Shown here: in pieces, positions 49,919 to 60,293 of the stretch
Numbering within the stretch: the stretch's first letter is position 1
Layout: every line of letters starts with the position of its first letter
The notes under the pieces: generated by a model
The model's database searches: none
What the model saw: only the letters and a program-made list of their open reading frames with translations
Told to the model about the DNA's origin: nothing
Translations under genes and position numbers: made by a program
NCBI GenBank assembly: GCA_900537185.1
Contig: LS999831.1
Coordinates: forward strand, 62,001-126,000
Direction: 5' to 3'
Length of the DNA: 64,000 nt
Origin: Cytophagales bacterium Alg240-R148
Lineage (GTDB): Bacteria; Bacteroidota; Bacteroidia; Cytophagales; Cyclobacteriaceae

Positions 49919-51088
49919 CTAGTCGGTCACCGACTCGTCTTTCTTTGATTTTTGATTGAAGTTAAACCCTAGGGTTATTCTCAAAGTTTCCGCCAATGGA
50001 TGCTCTTGTTGTTGCGGCACTAAATATGCAGCATCCAAACCAAACACGTTGTATTTGAACCCTACTCCCATTGTGAAATATTTTCTATTCCCCTTGTCTG
50101 AGCTTTCATTGAAATACCCCGTACGCACTGCAAACGCATCATTGTACCAATATTCCAACCCAAATGACAACATGATTTCCCTCATTTCTTCAGAAAAACC
50201 GTCAGGAGCATCCCCGAATGAACCAAAGATACCACTTAACAAAGATTGGTCTGCACTGCCCGGTTGTGGGGTAGGTACCAATAACTTATTAAAGTCGAAT
50301 GCAAAAGTTAGTTTATTAAAAGGATCCAATTCAGAAGTAAGTGCCGTTCCCAAACGCAAGTTGGTAGGAATAAAATCCCTATTGTCTTCATTGGAATAAG
50401 TTATCTTTCTTCCAATGTTCGAAACAACTGCTCCGAATGCCAAGTTGCTATTCTTGCCGAACACTACTAAGTCGCCATTGTAATAATAACTTAAATCCAC
50501 TGCAACACTATTGCCAGGTTTAGCATCCAAACTGTTTCCTGCAGAAAACTGCCCAGTTAAATTGCTATAGATATACCTCAAGACTACTCCAACTCCCATT
50601 TGCTCGGTGAGCATTCGAGAATAAGTAGCGTCTATGGCCAGCTCTCTTGGGTTAAAATTACCCAATTCTTCATTTTGATCTCCTTTAAAAAAGATCTCAC
50701 CTAAATCAAAGTACCGCAATGAAACAGCTACTGCCTGTTCTCTGGTCAACTTGTAATAACCAGATAGATAAGACAAAGACATATCATTGATAATCTTTGA
50801 TAACCATGGAGTATACGATAAACTAAACCCTATATCAGACTCAATAAAAGCCAACTTAGCAGGATTCCAGTGCACAGAATTCGCATCTGGTGATATCGCA
50901 GCCCCAACATCTCCCATACCTCCAGATCTTGCGTCTGGTGATATCGTCAAAAAAGGAACAGCAGTGGTAATTACGCGTCGTGTAGTATCTGCACCGGTAA
51001 TTACTCCTGATTGTGCCAAAGCAAATTGCCCAGAGCACATCAACATCAAGGCCGTTCCGACCAACAAAATTTTACGATTTATTAACAT
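49919..51088 (-). CDS. porV: T9SS outer-membrane protein PorV
   Basis: The 389-residue protein has a signal peptide and the PorV signature region TAVPFLTISPDARSGGMG followed by DANSVHWNPAKLAF, then strands of a FadL-type 14-stranded barrel ending LRITLGFNFNQK. PorV carries T9SS cargo from the translocon to the PorU/PorQ/PorZ attachment complex and also supports secretion. It is 29 bases downstream of porU, the usual pairing in Bacteroidota. A CAAATATA block at 51109-51116 reads TATATTTG on its strand and could be its own -7 element. Confidence 0.94.
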   Translation of the reverse strand: MLINRKILLVGTALMLMCSGQFALAQSGVITGADTTRRVITTAVPFLTISPDARSGGMGDVGAAISPDANSVHWNPAKLAFIESDIGFSLSYTPWLSKIINDMSLSYLSGYYKLTREQAVAVSLRYFDLGEIFFKGDQNEELGNFNPRELAIDATYSRMLTEQMGVGVVLRYIYSNLTGQFSAGNSLDAKPGNSVAVDLSYYYNGDLVVFGKNSNLAFGAVVSNIGRKITYSNEDNRDFIPTNLRLGTALTSELDPFNKLTFAFDFNKLLVPTPQPGSADQSLLSGIFGSFGDAPDGFSEEMREIMLSFGLEYWYNDAFAVRTGYFNESSDKGNRKYFTMGVGFKYNVFGLDAAYLVPQQQEHPLAETLRITLGFNFNQKSKKDESVTD

Positions 51089-51117
51089 AATCCAATTAAC
51101 AGAATATTCAAATATAA

Positions 51118-54100
51118 TTATTTATTTATAATTAACCGTTGATAGTACTGGTTTTCTGTTCCATCCAGAACAGACCTAACTTTTAATACATAAATATAAA
51201 TGCCATTTTCAAAAGTTTTCCCACAAGGACAAGTCCCATCCCAACGCATCAACTCGATTAAAGATTCACTATTGTATACGGATCCCTCAAAAAGGGTAAC
51301 TGACTGGCCCAAAACATCAATAATATCCAATTGTAATAACAAATCATCCCCCGTTTTATTGTGCTTGAAGTAAAAAGTAGTTTCGTTGCCCACCGGATTG
51401 GGGTAGTTGCCCAATTCCAAAATGTTAATTCCACTCCCTTCTCGTACCTCCAAAACAATCTTTTCCGAAGAGAAATTATTTTGAGTATCCCAAGCTTCCA
51501 ATTCTATGGTGTGTTTACCTGGCTCCAAATTATTAATGGGAAAGCGCAGCCAACCTTCTTGGTAGCTTCCTACTTCATAATTGAAATATTCGGCCACTTC
51601 GTATTCTTTGGTTCCATCGACAACTACCCTCAACTGATTCCCAACCCCCATTGAAGACAAATTAATGCCATTTTCATCCGCAATATGGGCTAGAAACAAA
51701 GCAGAACTCCCAACTGGGTCTCCATTCACAAAAGTTGTGTCATTCATAAACAAAGTTAAGCCGGGCCCAGCCTTGTTTACTTCGTACCCGGGATTGCTAC
51801 CTCCAACTACAATTTCTTTGCTGCCACCATTGGCATCCACGCCGGTTTCAGACAAGGCATACATTACAACATTACCCTGTCCTAATGTGTAGTTAATGTT
51901 TTTGGTTACAATAAATTCAATTTCAAAAACACCAGCCTCGACTGCTACATTGCCTTGGTACAAAGTATTTTCAAATTCTTTATAAGCAAACGGCGTACTT
52001 TCGTCCCCAAGTGTTTTTTTATCCACCGGTTTGTCTTGAATTAAAGCGTTTAATATACCTGTAAAACTAGTTAGTAGCCCGCCTCCAGCATCTACCACCT
52101 TTCCTTTCAACACCACTTTCTCTAACGCTTTGATTGGTGCTGACCCCACCGGAAGTCCATTGACTTGCTCCAGAACAATTTGGTATTCTGGGTAGGCTAA
52201 GGTCTGGGAAGGATCCCCCAAAAGAGAGAAGTTTCTATTGGAAGCTCCTTTAAGGCTGTTATTTTTGGTATCCTTAAAAACCTCTCCTAATGTCTTATAG
52301 CGTCCATTCAGCTTTTCAAACACATTTTCATTAAAAGCTTTGTTCAACTCAAAATTATTGGTACTTATCACCGGCCGAGAAGTTGTAACCAATGCAATCC
52401 CTCCCCCATTTGGATTGAGTATCATCTTTTCACCTCCACTAATTCTGCTGGGGTCGTCGTGTCTTCCGAACTGACAAGTAGCTGTTACAAACAAAGGTAG
52501 GTTGTGCCTGTTTTCCCAAGCTTCTATTTCAAATTCATCCAACAATTTTTCACTGGACCACCCAAATTCTGCACCATGCCCAGTATAGTTAATAATTAAG
52601 GCACCACTGTGTACTTGGTTGTACAATGCAGTATTGGCCTCCGGCACTTTTTGTCCTCCTGGGCTAGTGGTCTGTTCATATGCATCAATAAACAGTCTTT
52701 TTGGATAAAAACCGGTATAGTTTTCTTCAATCTTCTTAGCCAAATAGTCGGCGTCTTTACTGTGTATGTTGTTGTCCCCATCATCGGCCACAAAGACTAC
52801 TTCGTTGCGCCATTTTCCCTTAGCATTTTTAGATAGATCGTAGTCAATAATTTTATGAACTACTCCTGCCGCTTCCATTGAAGATTTCACAGGCAATCGC
52901 CCTACTCCAATATCCATAGTATGGTCTCCAGCAATGGTTTCGTCCCAATAACCCTTGCCATCTTCCAAGAACCCAAAGTAATCATCGGAGCTATACGTTG
53001 TCAATGGATGAAGAGAACCCCTAGATTGATAAATTGGTACAAATGTATTGTCTTTTGCTTTTACGTTTTTATAGTCATATGTCCCTTTTCCCAAAAGCAA
53101 TAAGTATTTAAATTTATTGTTGTCTCGGTCATAAAAATACTTCGCACAGTCTCGAATTGCTGTTACATCTTTACTGCCTGAGGCGAATTCGTTGAATACT
53201 TGTTCTGTTGTGACCACATGAACTACCATGGAGGAATAGGAACTTCTGTGCGCCGCCAATTCATTGGCTTCAGCTAAAAAATCTGGATGGCTTACGATTA
53301 ATAAATCAGGAACAGAAAGCCCTTTTATGTTTTGGTTGGGTACCTCAGATTCCCAAATTATATTGGTATTGGCATTTGCTGGGTCAAAAATTGTGTATGT
53401 TTTTAATGCAATAAGATTGTCACTGAATAGAAGGTCCTCTCCAGAAGACTGGGTTTCTACCGCCAAAGGCTTCCTAGGGCTCGACACATCCCAAATAGCA
53501 GTGGCATTATTTCCATTTGCAATTTTAAAGGTATAAAAACCTGTGCCACTTGCACCGCTTGAATTAAAAACGACAGGAACTGCTTCAAAATCTAATTCTC
53601 TAACATATTGCAGCACAAAGTTGTCCAAGTACCCTTGAGACAAGGCCGACGAATTTTTTATGTATTCGTATGAAATGGAGTTCAAACTGCCATTGTTAAT
53701 AAACCGCAGGGTATCGGATTTATTCCTACCTTTCAGATTATAAGAGGTAGAAGAGACAGGTGCTATGGCTTGTTCCATTGTGTGGGCACCATCTATAGCA
53801 ACAGAAAATTTTGAAGGCTCGTAAGATTGCCCCATTACATTTGAAACTAGTACGGCCTCAGTGCCCGCAAGTAGACCAGTTGTTTCTATGGGGTATTGAT
53901 AATTTAAGGTGGTGTTAAAATAATCTCCATACCAATCTCTTCCTGAAATCAGGATATTGTACAAATCTTCTTCCCAATACAATGCCTCTTTGAAAGACTG
54001 TACCGTACTAAAACTGCCCACAATTGGGGTTCTTTCTTCTATCCTTTTCCCATCCTCTCCATCAAAAGTTATAAAATAATAGGACTTGTCTTCGTATATG

Positions 54101-54507
54101 TTGTTGCGGTATTGATAGGCATCCAAACCAACTTGGTACACCAACAAATCAGGAGATTGCCCGTAAAAAACTATATAATCATTAGATCCAAAACTGGATG
54201 AACTGCTTGAAACAACATCGATGTAGAGCTCTTCTAAATCCGAACTCCGAGGCAAGTCGTTTTGTTGGGGCAAAACCTGACCACCAGAACCATAAATTTT
54301 AATTTTTGCCGGGTTGATTTTACTGATGTCCACGCCGTTTTGAGCCAACATCTCACCCGTTATTTTATAAACGTCATTTTTTTCTAGGCTAATCTTATAC
54401 CATTGGCCAGAGGACAGTACCGAATTTTGTGCAAAACAAGACAATGCCCCCACCATAAACAGGGTAAAAAAGGCACCGTATATTTTATTTCCACTAAATT
54501 TCAACAC
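51118..54507 (-). CDS. porU: T9SS sortase/C-terminal signal peptidase PorU
   Basis: The 1129-residue protein has a signal peptide and a gingipain-like C25 catalytic domain, with the His near residue 645 (NYTGHGAEFGW) and the Cys near 677 (VTATCQFGRHDD). The N-terminal half is an extended beta-rich region. The C-terminus (YPNPVGNETTFYF to YYQRLIINK) is the type IX sorting-like domain that PorU keeps uncleaved. PorU removes cargo C-terminal domains and links them to A-LPS or an equivalent. The segment WDGTCPCGKTFENG carries a CPC pair where relatives usually have a simple Gly/Asp turn. It is followed by porV. Confidence 0.95.
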   Translation of the reverse strand: MLKFSGNKIYGAFFTLFMVGALSCFAQNSVLSSGQWYKISLEKNDVYKITGEMLAQNGVDISKINPAKIKIYGSGGQVLPQQNDLPRSSDLEELYIDVVSSSSSSFGSNDYIVFYGQSPDLLVYQVGLDAYQYRNNIYEDKSYYFITFDGEDGKRIEERTPIVGSFSTVQSFKEALYWEEDLYNILISGRDWYGDYFNTTLNYQYPIETTGLLAGTEAVLVSNVMGQSYEPSKFSVAIDGAHTMEQAIAPVSSTSYNLKGRNKSDTLRFINNGSLNSISYEYIKNSSALSQGYLDNFVLQYVRELDFEAVPVVFNSSGASGTGFYTFKIANGNNATAIWDVSSPRKPLAVETQSSGEDLLFSDNLIALKTYTIFDPANANTNIIWESEVPNQNIKGLSVPDLLIVSHPDFLAEANELAAHRSSYSSMVVHVVTTEQVFNEFASGSKDVTAIRDCAKYFYDRDNNKFKYLLLLGKGTYDYKNVKAKDNTFVPIYQSRGSLHPLTTYSSDDYFGFLEDGKGYWDETIAGDHTMDIGVGRLPVKSSMEAAGVVHKIIDYDLSKNAKGKWRNEVVFVADDGDNNIHSKDADYLAKKIEENYTGFYPKRLFIDAYEQTTSPGGQKVPEANTALYNQVHSGALIINYTGHGAEFGWSSEKLLDEFEIEAWENRHNLPLFVTATCQFGRHDDPSRISGGEKMILNPNGGGIALVTTSRPVISTNNFELNKAFNENVFEKLNGRYKTLGEVFKDTKNNSLKGASNRNFSLLGDPSQTLAYPEYQIVLEQVNGLPVGSAPIKALEKVVLKGKVVDAGGGLLTSFTGILNALIQDKPVDKKTLGDESTPFAYKEFENTLYQGNVAVEAGVFEIEFIVTKNINYTLGQGNVVMYALSETGVDANGGSKEIVVGGSNPGYEVNKAGPGLTLFMNDTTFVNGDPVGSSALFLAHIADENGINLSSMGVGNQLRVVVDGTKEYEVAEYFNYEVGSYQEGWLRFPINNLEPGKHTIELEAWDTQNNFSSEKIVLEVREGSGINILELGNYPNPVGNETTFYFKHNKTGDDLLLQLDIIDVLGQSVTLFEGSVYNSESLIELMRWDGTCPCGKTFENGIYIYVLKVRSVLDGTENQYYQRLIINK

Positions 54508-54584
54508 AACTTAATCTATTTTTCCGCACTCTATCCAATGTAAATATGGCCATCTTTTATTTTTATTAATTTGAAAAACAGCTC

Positions 54585-55271
54585 TTATTTAGACAGATGT
54601 AAGGTATTGTTAATAACTGAAGTTAATATATATAACAAGATCACCAACGGTAACCCTCCCGCTTGGAACAGAATTAATAATGCCAAAGACAAAACTAAGA
54701 ACAAGAACCTAACTTCATTCCCCTTCCATTTAAAGTGCTTGAACTTTAAAGCCAGGAGTGGAAAAGGCGCTACTAACAAATACATTGCTAGAATACAAAT
54801 TGCTGCAAGCACTAAGGGGTTTTGCAAAACAATTTCAAAAGCGGCCCATTTTTCGGCTAAAAATGGAAAAGAAGTAAGCAGCAATGCCATCGCTGGGGTA
54901 GGTACACCAATAAATTGGTCGTCTTGGTTGGTGTCTACATTAAATTTAGCCAACCTTAGAGCAGAAAAAACAGCAATTCCGAAAGATAAAAATTTTAAAT
55001 ATGCCCAATCTCCTTCGGGAAAGATGGTCCCTATATACATGGCCGGGAGCACCCCAAATGTGACCATATCCGCTAAAGAATCCAATTCTTTGCCAATTGG
55101 GGATTGAACTTTTAGCATGCGCGCAGCAAATCCATCAAAAAAATCAAAAACAGCTGCAGCCCAAACCATGTAGGCTGCATACTCAGGGGCACCATTAAAA
55201 ACTTTATAAATTCCAAAACAACCACAAATTAGGTTGCAACAAGTTATTGTATTGGGAATGTGTTTTTTCAA
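54585..55271 (-). CDS. pssA: CDP-diacylglycerol-serine O-phosphatidyltransferase
   Basis: The 228-residue membrane protein has the CDP-alcohol phosphatidyltransferase motif DG-x2-AR-x8-G-x3-D-x3-D (from FDGFAARM to ELDSLADM), with six or seven helices. It makes phosphatidylserine on the way to phosphatidylethanolamine. The start MKKHIPNTITCCNLICGC is normal for this family. It lies 5 bases downstream of the MBL-fold hydrolase gene and 77 bases before porU, so membrane lipid and T9SS genes lie in a row. Confidence 0.93.
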   Translation of the reverse strand: MKKHIPNTITCCNLICGCFGIYKVFNGAPEYAAYMVWAAAVFDFFDGFAARMLKVQSPIGKELDSLADMVTFGVLPAMYIGTIFPEGDWAYLKFLSFGIAVFSALRLAKFNVDTNQDDQFIGVPTPAMALLLTSFPFLAEKWAAFEIVLQNPLVLAAICILAMYLLVAPFPLLALKFKHFKWKGNEVRFLFLVLSLALLILFQAGGLPLVILLYILTSVINNTLHLSK

Positions 55272-55276
55272 AACCT

Positions 55277-55915
55277 TTAAATTTTACAAAATGGATTGGT
55301 TAATTTCTCTTTTCCAATGGTGGTGGTTCCACCATGACCAGGGTAAACGGTCATCGCATCAGGCCATTGAAACATTTTTGTTTGAATGCTATTAATTAAG
55401 GTATCAAAATCGCCTCCTGGTAAATCCGTTCTACCAATGCTGCCATCAAATAAAACGTCTCCTCCAATGCAAATATTTTGTTCTAAATTGTACAAAGCAA
55501 CATGGCCTGGTGCATGTCCTGGAACAAAAACAATTTTAAATTCCGATTGACCAAACGCAATTGTTTCTCCTTCTTTCATAAATTGGTCTGGCAAAACTTC
55601 TTGGTATTGTGCAAAGCCATAAGGAGCCGCATAAGTTGGAACAGCTTTTAACGTTTCCAAATCTTTTTCATGGATTAATAAGGGCACCTGGTATTTGTTT
55701 TTAATAAAATAATTCCCCAAAACATGGTCTATGTGGCAGTGGGTATTGATTAAAAGTTCAACTTTTAAGTTTTCAGCGTCAATGAAAGCTTCAATTTCTT
55801 CCTTTTCATGAGGTTCGTAGCATCCCGGATCAATAATTACACAGGCTCCAGAGTCGTCATAAACGACATAGGTGTTTTCCATAAATGGATTAAAAACAAA
55901 AGACTTAATTTTCAT
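55277..55915 (-). CDS. MBL-fold hydrolase (glyoxalase II-like)
   Basis: From the ATG at 55915 the product is 212 residues, MKIKSFVFNPFMENTYVVYD. It carries H-x-H-x-D-H in INTHCHIDHVLGN, a second His in VPGHAPGHVAL, the metal Asp in GGDVLFDGSIGRTD and the last His in PGHGGTTTIG. That is the full dinuclear site of the glyoxalase II-like group; the substrate could be S-lactoylglutathione-type or another thioester. A longer start at 55939 is less likely given the family length. Confidence 0.9.
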   Translation of the reverse strand: MKIKSFVFNPFMENTYVVYDDSGACVIIDPGCYEPHEKEEIEAFIDAENLKVELLINTHCHIDHVLGNYFIKNKYQVPLLIHEKDLETLKAVPTYAAPYGFAQYQEVLPDQFMKEGETIAFGQSEFKIVFVPGHAPGHVALYNLEQNICIGGDVLFDGSIGRTDLPGGDFDTLINSIQTKMFQWPDAMTVYPGHGGTTTIGKEKLTNPFCKI

Positions 55916-55979
55916 GAGATATATATGAAGTTTTAGCAAATTTGTACTTTATTCTTCAAACTACAAAATCAAGAAGCCG

Positions 55980-57044
55980 ATGTCAGAAGATTGTTATGAT
56001 TATATAGTGGTAGGCCAAGGCATGGCCGGCTCTTGTTTGGCACACCAATTGCTTGAAATTAATAAAAAAATACTCGTTTACGATGTTCCCGAAAATAATT
56101 TTTCTAGTACAGTAGCAGCTGGAATATACAACCCAATAACAGGACGGAATTTAGTAAAAACCTGGATGGCAGATGAACTATTTCCTTATTTGACCCAGTT
56201 TTACTCGAGCATTGAAAAAGAATCCAATACCCGGTTTTTAAATGATAAAACAATTTACAGACCATTTTTAAACCCTGAAGAACAAAACGACTGGATGGGA
56301 AGAAGTAGCGACCCATTGTTTTCGGACTATATAAAAAAAATAGATTTACAGCCTAAAGAAGGCAATAAATTCAACGATGCTTATGGAGGCTTGTATTTAC
56401 AAAAATCGGGGTATTTGAACATTCCGATATTTTTAGGCGTTATTCAAAGTAAGTTGCAAGCAATTGGAGCTTATAAAAGAGAGTTTTTTGAAGTAGAAGC
56501 ATTAGAAATAAAAGAAGAAGAAGTGGCATACAAAGGCATTCGATCCAAAAAGTTGGTGTTTTGTGATGGTGTAGGAGGAGCAAAAGTACCCTATTTTGAA
56601 CACTTGCCTTACAAACATGTAAAAGGAGAGTTACTAGAAATAGAAACGGAGGGAATTCCAGAATATATTGTTAACAGAGGCGTTTTTATGTTGCACAAGG
56701 AAAACAACACCTATAAAGTTGGTGCTACCTATGAAAACACCGAGCTGCACAATGGTATTACAGAAAAAGGCAAAAATCAGTTAGTAAAAAAGCTTGCTGA
56801 ATTGTATAAGAATAAATATAGAATCACGAACCACCTATCCGGGATTAGACCTGCCACAAAAGATAGAAAACCTTTTGTTGGCTTGCATCCAAAACACAAA
56901 GTTTTGGGTATTTTTAATGGCTTAGGAGCTAAGGGTGTATCTTTGGCTCCATGGTTATCAAGCCATTATGTACAACACTTGGAATTTGGTTCAAAACTTA
57001 ATAGAGAAATAGATATTATTCGTTATCTTAATCTCCTTATTTAA
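55980..57044 (+). CDS. FAD-dependent oxidoreductase of the DAO family
   Basis: The 354-residue protein has an N-terminal dinucleotide-binding motif YIVVGQGMAGSCLAHQLL, a mid substrate domain and a C-terminal closing segment (HLSGIRPATKDRKPFVGLHP, FNGLGAKGVSLAPWL), typical of DAO-type amine or amino-acid oxidases and their MnmC-like relatives. Signal peptide is absent. Substrate is not clear. It is divergent from the MBL hydrolase gene and 16 bases before the propeller/barrel gene, so it probably leads that operon. Confidence 0.88.
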   Translation: MSEDCYDYIVVGQGMAGSCLAHQLLEINKKILVYDVPENNFSSTVAAGIYNPITGRNLVKTWMADELFPYLTQFYSSIEKESNTRFLNDKTIYRPFLNPEEQNDWMGRSSDPLFSDYIKKIDLQPKEGNKFNDAYGGLYLQKSGYLNIPIFLGVIQSKLQAIGAYKREFFEVEALEIKEEEVAYKGIRSKKLVFCDGVGGAKVPYFEHLPYKHVKGELLEIETEGIPEYIVNRGVFMLHKENNTYKVGATYENTELHNGITEKGKNQLVKKLAELYKNKYRITNHLSGIRPATKDRKPFVGLHPKHKVLGIFNGLGAKGVSLAPWLSSHYVQHLEFGSKLNREIDIIRYLNLLI

Positions 57045-57060
57045 TTTTTTTTTCAAACAT

Positions 57061-60000
57061 ATGAAAAGAGTTATTGTCAGCTTATTCCTTTTCTTTACAA
57101 TAGGCTTTACATTGTTGAGTAGCACAGTGCATGCACAACAGTCTAGAGAATCTTTTGGTAAAAACAGAAAACAATACAAGGATTTTGAATGGAAGTACTA
57201 TTACACCGATAATTTTGACATTTATTATTACAAAGACGGGGACCAGAACGCAAAAGAAGTGGCCCTGTTTTTAGAGTCAGAATTTGATAGAATTACGGAT
57301 GTACTTGGGTACCACCCGTACTCCAAAACAAAAATATTTTTATACAATTCGATTTCGGATTTACAACAAAGTAATGTTGGTGTTGGCGATGCACAATTTT
57401 CTATTGGTGGGGAGACTAAAATTAGCAAATCACATATAGAAGTAGCCAACCCTGGCACCATGTGGCAACTAAAAAGGGAGCTTTTACTAAAAGTATCCGA
57501 ACTTTTTGTGGACGACATGTTGTACGGGGGTAGTTTAAAAGAAATGTTTCAAAGCACTTATTTAATGAACTTGCCACAATGGTTTGTATTGGGCGTTTCT
57601 GAATATGTGGCAAAAGGCTGGAACGAAGACATGGATGACTACATTCGTGAAATGATCAACTCCAAACGCGTAACTAAAATTTCTCGTTTCGCTGGTGAAG
57701 ACGCCAAAACCATCGGCCATTCGTTTTGGAATTATATTGCTGAAAAGTACGGTCAAAATAACATTTCAAATATTCTAAATTACACCAGAATAATGCGAAA
57801 TGAAGAAAAAAGTATTTCGGTAACTCTTGGAGTCAATTTTAAATACATCGTTGAGGGCTGGTACAGCTTTTATTCGGATCAAGCAGCAATAGTAAACAAG
57901 GTGTATGCCGACCAAGAAGAGTTGCAAATGGTGCATAAGAACAAAAGGCGATTTTATTTTCACAATGTTAAGATTAGCCCTGAAGGAAACAAAATTGCCT
58001 ACACCAAAAATAACCAAGGCCGTTACGATGTTGTAATTATGGATTTGGAAACCCAAAAGGAAGAAGAGGTTATTATTGGAGGCAATAAAGTTATCAACCA
58101 AAGAATTGATGAGGAAGTCCCTTTGATCAGCTGGGTAGACCAACAAACACTTGCAGTAATTACAATTAAAAAGGGGATTCCAGTGTTTTGGCTCTATGAT
58201 TTTGAGTCCAAATCAAAAACACCACGTCCAATGGACAGGTTTTCAAACATCAAAAGTATGTCATTTTCGGATAACGGTAAGTTGGCCATTATTAGTGCCG
58301 AGATAAATGGTAAAAATGATTTGTACTTGATGTCCACTAGAAGAGACCGGTTTAGGAGAATAACCAATGATGTTTATGACGACTTATTCCCTTCTTTCAT
58401 TCCAGGGACCAATGCCATAGTTTTCACTTCCAACCGACCATCTGACACATTAAAAACAAAGAAAAAGCCGCACTTTAGTGATGCCGACAAGTACTACAAT
58501 TTGTACGTATACGATTTAGATACAACAAAAAATGTACTGGCAAAAATCACGAATACTGTCAGCAACGATTTTAGACCTTTGGCACTTTCAAGTGAAGAGA
58601 TTTTTTATCTCAGCGATCAAAAAGGCATCACCAATGTTTTTAAATATTCTTTGAAAGATAAGACGTACAGCCAAGTGACTAATTTCAGAATGAGCATCCG
58701 GGATTACGACATAAGTTTTGATCACAAAAAACTTGTATTGGTTTCGTTAAAAGGTAGCAAAGAAAGGATTTATCTAGACGACAATTTTGATTTTAACCAA
58801 TCAAGATTTACAGTTCAAAGCCCTAGAATGCAGGTGAAGCAGGCCAAGTTTCTTATCGAAAGAAAGAAAAGCCTTGCGGATATAGTAAAAAATAACAGGG
58901 CCATCAAAAAAGAACCAAAAGATACCACCAAGATAAATTCCGATCCCAACTTCATAGATACTGATAATTTTGAGTTCAGTCCCCAGGTCAAAGAAGAAAC
59001 GAGTTCCAAACCACTCATTTCTCTTTTCACTAAAAAAACCAAACAAACCGAACTGGAAGGACCATTCCCATATGAGACCAAGTTCAGTACCAACAATATT
59101 GTTACTTCTTTTGAAGTAGACCCTATTAGAGGTTTCGGACTTCGTTTTGAAACACAAATGAATGACCTCCTAGAGAACCATAGGTTTTATGGCGGTATAA
59201 TGGCCAACCTCGACTTTAAGAATGGCGATATATACGCCGAATACCAGTACTTAGGAGACATTCTGGATTACAGCTTCCGGTTTGAAAGAAGTGTCTATAA
59301 AATAGAAAAAAACATAGAGGGATCTTCTCCTGCACAGTCCAATGTGTTAAAAGAGAAATATGCAAGCAATAAATTTGAAGTTGGTATTTCTTATCCATTA
59401 ACTGTCAAAACCAAAATAGAAATAAGACCATTTTACATGCAAGCACGGTTTGATGATCAGACTGCTTATGTGAACATAGCGCCTCCCGGACCTGGCTTTA
59501 AAGATGCTCAATTGTCTCGCTATGGTGGTGCCCATTTGAATTTGGTGTACGATAATGCTATCGTGAAAGAATTGAACCACATCGAAGGTTCTAGGGCAAA
59601 ACTTAGTGTTACGCAACAACAAGGAATATCCTCTAATGCTTTAAGTTTTTCTAGAATAACATTGGATGTGAGGCGGTACCAAAAAATCCACAGAGAAATA
59701 ATTTTAGCGGGTAGGTTGTTTTACGGCAATAGTGCGGGTGCCAATCCTCAAAAGTTTTTATTAGGAGGAATGGACAATTGGTTGTTCCAGGATCTCAACA
59801 CAGACGGGGTAGAAAATCCTTTGAATATTCAACCGGAAGTCAACAACCAAGAAATACTTTTTACTGAATTTGTTACTAGTTTAAGGGGATACAATCTAGC
59901 CCAAGTATACGGCAAACAAACTGTACTGCTCAATGCAGAATTAAGAATGCCCTTAGTTCGGTACTTGCATAGTGGTCCGATATCTTCTAACTTCTTCCGA

Positions 60001-60273
60001 AATTTAATGTTTGTTGGGTTTTATGACATAGGAACAGCTTGGAACGATGACTCTCCTTTTAATGAAGACAACAACATCAATGTTACAAGGAGTAGAGTTG
60101 GCAACTTTGACTATACTGTCAACACCTATGAAAGCCCATGGTTGCAAAGTTATGGACTTGGGTTTAGAACCATTATCCTCGGATATTACATGAAAACAGA
60201 TGTGGCATGGCCATTGGTAAATGGAAAGCCATCCACTCCCGTGCTGCATGTCAGTTTGGGTTTCGACTTTTAA
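57061..60273 (+). CDS. Exported protease-like/beta-propeller/barrel protein
   Basis: The 1070-residue protein has a signal peptide (about 1-25). Residues about 35-280 resemble a gluzincin-type peptidase region without HExxH; the corresponding helix reads TIGHSFWNYIAEKYGQ. Residues about 290-600 carry TolB/PD40-like blades (ISPEGNKIAYTKN, SFSDNGKLAIIS, FIPGTNAIVFTSNRPS). The last 400 residues look like a 16-strand BamA/Omp85-type surface-antigen barrel, with closing strand VLHVSLGFDF. This long architecture is known across Bacteroidota but its role is not settled; envelope assembly is a guess. It is followed after 20 bases by yicC. Confidence 0.75.
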   Translation: MKRVIVSLFLFFTIGFTLLSSTVHAQQSRESFGKNRKQYKDFEWKYYYTDNFDIYYYKDGDQNAKEVALFLESEFDRITDVLGYHPYSKTKIFLYNSISDLQQSNVGVGDAQFSIGGETKISKSHIEVANPGTMWQLKRELLLKVSELFVDDMLYGGSLKEMFQSTYLMNLPQWFVLGVSEYVAKGWNEDMDDYIREMINSKRVTKISRFAGEDAKTIGHSFWNYIAEKYGQNNISNILNYTRIMRNEEKSISVTLGVNFKYIVEGWYSFYSDQAAIVNKVYADQEELQMVHKNKRRFYFHNVKISPEGNKIAYTKNNQGRYDVVIMDLETQKEEEVIIGGNKVINQRIDEEVPLISWVDQQTLAVITIKKGIPVFWLYDFESKSKTPRPMDRFSNIKSMSFSDNGKLAIISAEINGKNDLYLMSTRRDRFRRITNDVYDDLFPSFIPGTNAIVFTSNRPSDTLKTKKKPHFSDADKYYNLYVYDLDTTKNVLAKITNTVSNDFRPLALSSEEIFYLSDQKGITNVFKYSLKDKTYSQVTNFRMSIRDYDISFDHKKLVLVSLKGSKERIYLDDNFDFNQSRFTVQSPRMQVKQAKFLIERKKSLADIVKNNRAIKKEPKDTTKINSDPNFIDTDNFEFSPQVKEETSSKPLISLFTKKTKQTELEGPFPYETKFSTNNIVTSFEVDPIRGFGLRFETQMNDLLENHRFYGGIMANLDFKNGDIYAEYQYLGDILDYSFRFERSVYKIEKNIEGSSPAQSNVLKEKYASNKFEVGISYPLTVKTKIEIRPFYMQARFDDQTAYVNIAPPGPGFKDAQLSRYGGAHLNLVYDNAIVKELNHIEGSRAKLSVTQQQGISSNALSFSRITLDVRRYQKIHREIILAGRLFYGNSAGANPQKFLLGGMDNWLFQDLNTDGVENPLNIQPEVNNQEILFTEFVTSLRGYNLAQVYGKQTVLLNAELRMPLVRYLHSGPISSNFFRNLMFVGFYDIGTAWNDDSPFNEDNNINVTRSRVGNFDYTVNTYESPWLQSYGLGFRTIILGYYMKTDVAWPLVNGKPSTPVLHVSLGFDF

Positions 60274-60293
60274 AAATAATACACAATATTTAT

